Assembly: GCA_946886185.1 (NCBI GenBank)
Contig: CAMPIC010000107.1
Span: 1-8,043 of the forward strand
Direction of reading: 5' to 3'
Length of the DNA stretch: 8,043 bases
Source: an uncultured bacterium
GTDB taxonomy: Bacteria > Eisenbacteria > RBG-16-71-46 > CAIMUX01
Under the pieces are notes generated by a model. It did no database searches, had not been told where the DNA came from, and was given only the letters and a program-made list of their open reading frames with translations. The translations under genes and the position numbers were made by a program. Positions within the stretch are counted from its first letter, which is position 1. Each line of letters starts with the position of its first letter. Shown here piece by piece: positions 1 through 4,573 of the stretch.

Positions 1-1433
1 TTCACCGCCTGATCGAGCCGGCGCCGCGCCAGCGTCCGATTTTCCAAGGCTCCCGCTACCTGGCCCGCGAGATGCCAAGCCGCGATGCGGTCGCCGACCG
101 GAAGCCGGTCCACGCTCTCCAGAACCGGTTCCAAAGTCGCTTCCGCTTCCGCCCCCCGCATCAGGCGGAGATCGATTTCCGCGAGGAGAATGCAGGCACG
201 CGACTCCTCGAGCCCGATCTGGAGCCGATGCAGAGCGGTCCGCGCCCGTCGAGCGACACGCCTCGCCGAGGCGAGCTCACCTTGTGCGAGCAAAACGCGG
301 GCGAGTTGGAGTTGAACCAGCGCGCGGCGCGGGCGAATCTTTCGCGACCGGTAAAACGTCTCCAGCTCGCGCAGGAGAGTCACGGAGCTGGAATAGGATT
401 CCAGAAGCATGAGCGCGCGAGCCTCGGCGAAGCGGCCGAGCGCAGCATCGAGCGCCATCTCTTCCCGCTCATATCCGGAAGCCGCCGCGCGCGCGAGGTC
501 GCATGCTTCCTGCCCCATCCCCAATTCGAGATAGATTTCAGACCGGGACAGCTCGGTGCTGGCGATGAGCTCCAACGCGCCTTCCGATCGAAACATGCTC
601 TCCGCGAGCTCGAGCAGACGCAACGCCGCCCGATAGTCGCCGAAATACGCTTCGATGATTCCTCGATTGAAGCGCGCTTGCGCGACGAAGTGATTCAGTC
701 CCAGCTCGATGGACCTTTCTTCCACTTCGATCAGCGTTTGTCGAGCGTCTTCCACTTGGGCGAGCTCGGTGTAGACCGTCCCCTGGTTCATCTGGAGCGC
801 GACGCGCGGGGGGCCCACTTCCCCGATCTGGTCGAAGATTTCGGCCGCCCGAGCAAACTCCTCGCGCGCGACCAGAAAGTCCTCGCGGTGATAGGCCGCG
901 TTCCCCAGGTTCATGTGGAGGCGGGCGAGATACCGGAGGTCTCCGGCGTGACGGAGCAGCTTGGCCGCTTGTGGAACCAGACCCTGGGCCTCCTCCGATC
1001 GACCTTGCCAAACGAGGAGCCCGATTCTCCCGACTAGGATCTGCCCGCGCATCGCCGGGTCCCCATGCAGATCCGCGTGACGCGAAGCGCGGTCATACGC
1101 GGCGCGCGCTTCCTTGAGCTTGCCCCGGTACATCGCGGTCTCTGCGACGGAACGCCAAGCCGTGGCCAGGACGGCGTGCCGCGGCGAGGCATCTTTCTCG
1201 CGTGGATGCGCGTCGACCCCACGAGACGCCGCGCTCAATAGCTCGGTCGAGAGACGGTGAGCCTGTACGGGATCGGAAGTAACCAGAAGAGCGACGAAAT
1301 CTCGGATGGAGGTCGCCTTCTCGAGATCGACTTCACGCGCGGAGCGCAAATGGCGCTCCAAGCTGTCGATATCGCCCGCCGCCAAGGCGTCTTGCCATTC
1401 AGCGGCCGGGAGGGAAGGCGTTGGAGGCGACAC
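1..1433 (-). CDS. TPR-repeat protein, C-terminus beyond window (possible TPR-CHAT protein)
   Basis: The minus-strand frame is open from about 1442 to the left edge, giving at least 477 codons with no stop. The translation is almost wholly helical and contains about ten degenerate TPR units of 36-40 residues. Counted from a GTG at 1433, they lie near residues 91-125, 128-164, 168-204, 210-245, 249-285, 289-325, 329-365, 370-406, 410-446 and 449 onward, with typical pieces such as RLHMNLGNAAYHREDF and AQARFNRGIIEAYFGDYRAA. There is no signal peptide or membrane segment, so it is probably a cytosolic scaffold. It is the third gene of the operon, about 30-40 bp after the anti-sigma gene. TPR arrays of this style, behind a sigma / zinc-finger pair, often precede a C-terminal CHAT protease domain; that is inference, as the C-terminus is missing. 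The start is unsure: GTG 1433 and TTG 1442 are the candidates, neither with a strong ribosome-binding site, and the first in-frame ATG is at 1133. Confidence 0.82.
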   Translation of the reverse strand, partial: MSPPTPSLPAAEWQDALAAGDIDSLERHLRSAREVDLEKATSIRDFVALLVTSDPVQAHRLSTELLSAASRGVDAHPREKDASPRHAVLATAWRSVAETAMYRGKLKEARAAYDRASRHADLHGDPAMRGQILVGRIGLLVWQGRSEEAQGLVPQAAKLLRHAGDLRYLARLHMNLGNAAYHREDFLVAREEFARAAEIFDQIGEVGPPRVALQMNQGTVYTELAQVEDARQTLIEVEERSIELGLNHFVAQARFNRGIIEAYFGDYRAALRLLELAESMFRSEGALELIASTELSRSEIYLELGMGQEACDLARAAASGYEREEMALDAALGRFAEARALMLLESYSSSVTLLRELETFYRSRKIRPRRALVQLQLARVLLAQGELASARRVARRARTALHRLQIGLEESRACILLAEIDLRLMRGAEAEATLEPVLESVDRLPVGDRIAAWHLAGQVAGALENRTLARRRLDQAV

Positions 1434-1470
1434 GGCGGACAACGCTATCCGCAGGGGTGCGATCGAGCAA

Positions 1471-2106
1471 TCATCCTTCGCGCAGAAGTGGAAGCGGCCC
1501 GATATGGATGTGGAGATCGGGGAACGCCACCGTGAGCCGGGTGGATTCGGTGACCTCCACTCCGGAGATCCGGAACTCTCCGAAGTCGGTCACATGGTAG
1601 AGATCCGGCTGGTCGGAGATGCGTACCTGGCCTCCTCCGGGGAGCTCCGGCGCGTTCTTCGGAACGACCTGGCCGACGATGTCGGTCGCTCCGGTCTTTC
1701 CGGCGGCGTAGAACGAGAGCGAGACCGAGTATTCCGGAGTCTCATAGACGAGGAGTCGGGGAGTGGCGTGATCGATTCCACGCACCGCGGCGGAGGGGAG
1801 GAGGGAGTCGGCGGAGAGCGTCGCCCACACTTCCTCCACGGCGGCGCGCACTCCCGCTGCAAAGTCGCGCGCACGCTGCACGACCGCGTCTTCCAGGATT
1901 CTAGCCCAGGTGCGCGCGACGAGCCGCGGACCCGGTTCGGGCGTCCCCGCCAGGAGCATCGCGTCCCGCATTCGCTCCGCTTCGGCTTTGACCGCGCCGC
2001 AGCTGGAGCAAACTTGCATATGGTTGCGGAACTCTGCGTCGGAGGGCACGCGCCCTTCCACGCGATCGACGATCTGCTCCCAGTCGAAATGATGGTGTCC
2101 AGTCAT
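1471..2106 (-). CDS. Zinc-finger (HxxxCxxC) anti-sigma-like protein without membrane segment
   Basis: A 211-residue protein whose N-terminus carries H29-M-Q-V-C33-S-S-C36, the HxxxCxxC signature of zf-HC2 / ZAS anti-sigma factors, which bind and restrain ECF sigma factors. A helical, charged stretch (about residues 60-100) follows. The rest, about 105-211, looks rich in beta strands (for example LLVYETPEYSVSLSFYAAG and a late LTVAFPDLHIHIGPLPLL). I see no 20-residue hydrophobic helix, so unlike many zf-HC2 anti-sigma factors it is probably soluble and not a membrane sensor. The ATG is preceded by GGGGAAG at close spacing, which supports this start. It sits 36 bp after the sigma gene and just before the TPR gene, so the three are probably co-transcribed. 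The role of the C-terminal domain is unknown; it could sense a ligand or contact the TPR protein. The anti-sigma role rests on the motif and the gene order. Confidence 0.85.
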   Translation of the reverse strand: MTGHHHFDWEQIVDRVEGRVPSDAEFRNHMQVCSSCGAVKAEAERMRDAMLLAGTPEPGPRLVARTWARILEDAVVQRARDFAAGVRAAVEEVWATLSADSLLPSAAVRGIDHATPRLLVYETPEYSVSLSFYAAGKTGATDIVGQVVPKNAPELPGGGQVRISDQPDLYHVTDFGEFRISGVEVTESTRLTVAFPDLHIHIGPLPLLREG

Positions 2107-2109
2107 CCG

Positions 2110-2116
2110 CTTCCCC
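2110..2116 (-). promoter_or_regulatory. Ribosome-binding site of the anti-sigma gene
   Basis: On the minus strand GGGGAAG lies three bases before the ATG at 2106, with its GGGGA core five bases away. It supports the ATG as the true start of the zinc-finger protein. Confidence 0.5.
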
Positions 2117-2142
2117 GGTCCATTTCTGGAATCCCTTGCCCT

Positions 2143-2751
2143 TCACGACGATCGATCAGGGCGATCGGATTCCTCTGCACTTGTAGTGGGGGGCTTCTCC
2201 CGCCCTGATACCGCGCTCAGCGCCTTTCGCAGCTTCTCCAGACAGCGTGCGCGGGTCGGCCCGATGCTTCCGATGGGCATGGAGAGACGACGGGACACTT
2301 CCTCGTAGCTGGGCTCGTCGGTCTGGAGATAGAGCTGGCCGAGAAGATCGCGGCACGTATCTCCAATCCTATCAAGGCCTTCCCGGACATGGCGGGCAAG
2401 CTCGACGCGTTCCAGGACCTCCTCCGCGGAGGGTTCCTCCGAGGCCAGACGCTGCATCTCCTCCTCGCCGGCATCCGAGGGCTTGCGGCGCCGTGCGAGC
2501 TCGATTCCGGTTCGATAGGCGATGCTGTAGACCCAGGAGGAAAGGCGGTCCGGATCTTTGAGCTGTCCGATGGAGCGGTAGGCGATGAGGCAGGTGTTCT
2601 GGAAGAGCTCGTCCCGCTCGCTCGCGTCGAGGCCCACTCTCCGCCCCACCGCGAGGATGACTCGCCCCTGCTCTTTCATGAATCGCTGCCAGGCGGCGGT
2701 GTTACCGGCTCGCAAGTCGTCGACGTGCTCATCATTGGTGGAACCCCGCAT
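2143..2751 (-). CDS. ECF-type RNA polymerase sigma-70 factor
   Basis: From the ATG at 2751 the protein has 202 residues, the usual size for an ECF sigma factor, which directs core RNA polymerase to a small set of promoters. Region 2 spans about residues 10-90, with the typical DELFQNTCLIAYRSI and the following WVYSIAYRTGIELARRRK. An acidic linker follows (about 91-118). Region 4 spans about 119-178, with a helix-turn-helix (YEEVSRRLSMPIGSIGPTR, then ARCLEKLRKAL). The tail is short, polar and probably disordered. The frame stays open upstream: ATG 2781 (212 residues) and GTG 2829 (228 residues) are alternatives. I prefer 2751 because ECF proteins usually begin a few residues before the LRAG motif and because a TATACT box sits just in front; ATG 2781 has only a weak, distant GGGGAAG. 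It is the first gene of the leftward operon and is followed by its likely anti-sigma partner. Confidence 0.93.
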   Translation of the reverse strand: MRGSTNDEHVDDLRAGNTAAWQRFMKEQGRVILAVGRRVGLDASERDELFQNTCLIAYRSIGQLKDPDRLSSWVYSIAYRTGIELARRRKPSDAGEEEMQRLASEEPSAEEVLERVELARHVREGLDRIGDTCRDLLGQLYLQTDEPSYEEVSRRLSMPIGSIGPTRARCLEKLRKALSAVSGREKPPTTSAEESDRPDRSS

Positions 2752-2758
2752 CGGCAGA

Positions 2759-2764
2759 AGTATA
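2759..2764 (-). promoter_or_regulatory. Candidate -10 box of the sigma operon (possible leaderless start)
   Basis: On the minus strand TATACT matches the TATAAT consensus at five of six bases. Seven bases separate it from the ATG at 2751, so transcription could begin at or next to the A of that ATG. No convincing -35 box is seen 17 bases upstream. The same AT-rich spot reads TATAGA on the plus strand (2761-2766). This is a prediction from sequence only. Confidence 0.35.
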
Positions 2765-2847
2765 GATGGTTTCTGTATCATGAGAGGGTCGCTTCCCCAC
2801 CACTCGTGCAGGCGAACACCCCGGGGCACTTAGTCTGCAGTTCGCTC

Positions 2848-2853
2848 AGGAGA
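2848..2853 (+). promoter_or_regulatory. Ribosome-binding site of the S8 protease gene
   Basis: AGGAGA is a strong Shine-Dalgarno sequence ending nine bases before the ATG at 2863. It decides the start of the protease, because the reading frame itself is open much further upstream, back into the sigma gene region. Confidence 0.75.
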
Positions 2854-2862
2854 CGCAAACCT

Positions 2863-4479
2863 ATGCAAGACATCGTCGGAGGCAGTTTCTCCGCATTTTG
2901 GCGGCGCACTGCCGTAGGGCGGGTCAGCCTGAGGGCTGCCGCATCGCGTTGGAGCGCATTCCAGTCAGGCAGCGCTGTTCCGATTCTCGCGGGGTTGGCG
3001 CTGCTCGGCGCGTGGGCGGATCCCTCCCACGCGGTTGACCGGTATGTCGAGGATCAGCTTCTGGTCAAACTCAATCCCGGCCACATCATCGAAGAGGTGA
3101 ACGACACCTGGGGCACGTCGACGATCGATGTGTTTCCCGAGGCGAATCTCTACCTGCTCGACGCGAGCGGCTTGGGAGATCTCGAAATACTCGCGGAGCA
3201 GATGGAGCTCGATCCGGCGATTCTCGCGGCCGAACCGAACTTCTTCGAGGACACCCCCGAGGGAATCCGCCACATGCTGGTGGTGGCGATCGGGGGGGAG
3301 TGGGTCGACTACGAAGATCAGGAGATCACCGAGCGCATCGGTCTCGACCTCGCACACCAGCGCTCGCGCGGAGTCGGAGTGACGATCGGCCTCATCGACA
3401 GCGGCGTCGATCCGAACCACGAGGCGCTTTTCGGACATCTCTCCCGCGACGGATACGATTTCGTCGATAACGACGCTTTCCCTTGGGAAGAGTCGAATGG
3501 GATCGATGACGACGGAGACGGGATCGCCGACGAAGGATACGGGCACGGCACGATGGTCGGGGGCATCCTCGCTCTGGTCGCGCCGGGAGCGACCATCCTC
3601 CCCATTCGCGTTCTCGACGACGAAGGTCGGGCCACGGCGTTCCAGATCGCCAAGGCGATGCGGTACGCGGTCGATCACGGCGCCGACATCCTCAACTGCA
3701 GCTTCGGCGTTCCGGAAGACATCGAGATGATCGACCACGAAATCGACTACGCCGAGGACCATGACGTGGCGATCATCGCCGGCGGCGGGAACGAAAATCG
3801 TCACCATCCGGTCTATTTCCCCGCCAGCGACAGCAAGACGATGATGGTGATCGCGGTCGACTCGATGGACGTGAAGGCGGACTTCTCGGACTACAACAGC
3901 AAGGTGCTGGTCTCCGCGCCCGGAACCGGCGTCCGCAGCGCCTTTCCGGGAGGTGAGTGGGGTCTGGCTTCCGGTTGTTCGTTCGCCGTTCCTTTCGTGA
4001 CCGGGGAAGCTGCGCTCATCTTGAGCCGCGCTCCGAACCTCGATCCGGACGACCTCGAGGACCGGATCGAAGACGCGGTCGATCCGATCGATCACATCCC
4101 CGGCAACAAGCCGTGGGACGGGGACCTCGGATCCGGGCGCATCTATCTTCCGGACGCTGTGGACAACTTCCCGACCGTGGGCGTCGACGACTCCTCCCGC
4201 GAATCGGTCCACGCTCTGCGCGCGCATCCGAATCCGGCCACGGGATCGATTCGATTCACTCTTCCCGCCGGTCTCGAGCTCGAGACGAGCGGAGACTCGA
4301 TCGAAGCGTTCATCGTCGACTCGGCGGGACGGCGGGTGGCCACTCCTGAGATGGCGGGGGCTGAGATGGTCTGGAACGGACGAACATCCTCGGGAGAACC
4401 GGCCGCTCCCGGAGTCTATTTCGCCCGCGTGCGCAGCGGTCAGAAGGAGTACTCTACCTCCGTCAGGATCATCCGATGA
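2863..4479 (+). CDS. Secreted subtilisin-like (S8) serine protease with FlgD/T9SS-like C-terminal domain
   Basis: A 538-residue extracellular or surface protease. A long basic N-region and the hydrophobic run AVPILAGLALLGAW form a signal peptide, with probable cleavage after SHA57. Residues about 58-130 look like an I9/fervidolysin-type prodomain (YVEDQLLVKLNPG near its start, AAEPNFF near its end). The catalytic domain covers about 155-435: Asp179 in LIDSGVD, His228 in GHGT, oxyanion Asn310 in AGGGN and Ser373 in GCSFAVP. All key residues are present, although the nucleophile motif departs from the usual GTSMAxP. An Asp-rich stretch near 212-224 (NGIDDDGDG) may bind calcium. Residues about 452-538 form a FlgD-like / type IX sorting-like domain (HPNPATGSIRFTLP near its start, GVYFARV near its end). 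The start is fixed by AGGAGA. The gene is divergent from the sigma operon and may be under its control. Substrate unknown. Confidence 0.94.
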   Translation: MQDIVGGSFSAFWRRTAVGRVSLRAAASRWSAFQSGSAVPILAGLALLGAWADPSHAVDRYVEDQLLVKLNPGHIIEEVNDTWGTSTIDVFPEANLYLLDASGLGDLEILAEQMELDPAILAAEPNFFEDTPEGIRHMLVVAIGGEWVDYEDQEITERIGLDLAHQRSRGVGVTIGLIDSGVDPNHEALFGHLSRDGYDFVDNDAFPWEESNGIDDDGDGIADEGYGHGTMVGGILALVAPGATILPIRVLDDEGRATAFQIAKAMRYAVDHGADILNCSFGVPEDIEMIDHEIDYAEDHDVAIIAGGGNENRHHPVYFPASDSKTMMVIAVDSMDVKADFSDYNSKVLVSAPGTGVRSAFPGGEWGLASGCSFAVPFVTGEAALILSRAPNLDPDDLEDRIEDAVDPIDHIPGNKPWDGDLGSGRIYLPDAVDNFPTVGVDDSSRESVHALRAHPNPATGSIRFTLPAGLELETSGDSIEAFIVDSAGRRVATPEMAGAEMVWNGRTSSGEPAAPGVYFARVRSGQKEYSTSVRIIR

Positions 4480-4491
4480 CCCCGATCGGGG
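4480..4491. repeat. 12-bp perfect palindrome CCCCGATCGGGG
   Basis: The palindrome starts at the first base after the protease stop codon, in the 94-bp gap before the TPR-metallopeptidase gene. It could be a binding site or a short hairpin (4-bp GC stem). No T-run follows, so a classical terminator is not supported. Confidence 0.4.
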
Positions 4492-4561
4492 GCACCCTCG
4501 AGTGATCGCTCAACGCTGAAAGCATGTTCCCCAGACCACGGAGAGGGCTCTCGTTTCGACC

Positions 4562-4568
4562 AGGAAGG
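4562..4568 (+). promoter_or_regulatory. Ribosome-binding site of the TPR-metallopeptidase gene
   Basis: AGGAAGG lies five bases before the ATG at 4574. This supports that ATG over the in-frame ATG at 4604, and it keeps the basic N-region of the signal peptide. Confidence 0.7.
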
Positions 4569-4573
4569 CCGCG

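Noticed and set aside
72..1037. 321-codon plus-strand ORF
   Set aside because: It is antisense to the TPR frame. Its translation lacks repeats or motifs and is Arg/Glu-rich, as expected from the opposite strand of a GC-rich gene. The minus-strand frame has clear TPR periodicity.
1306..2208. 300-codon plus-strand ORF
   Set aside because: It lies opposite the zinc-finger protein, which has a motif and a ribosome-binding site. No recognisable domain in the plus-strand translation.
2389..2862. In-frame upstream extension of the protease
   Set aside because: It would overlap the sigma gene on the other strand and would put the signal peptide in the middle of the protein. AGGAGA before 2863 gives a better start.
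2965..4227. 420-codon minus-strand ORF
   Set aside because: It is antisense to the protease, whose catalytic motifs are all intact. The translation is Val/Asp/Arg-rich without domain signals, a common codon-bias shadow.
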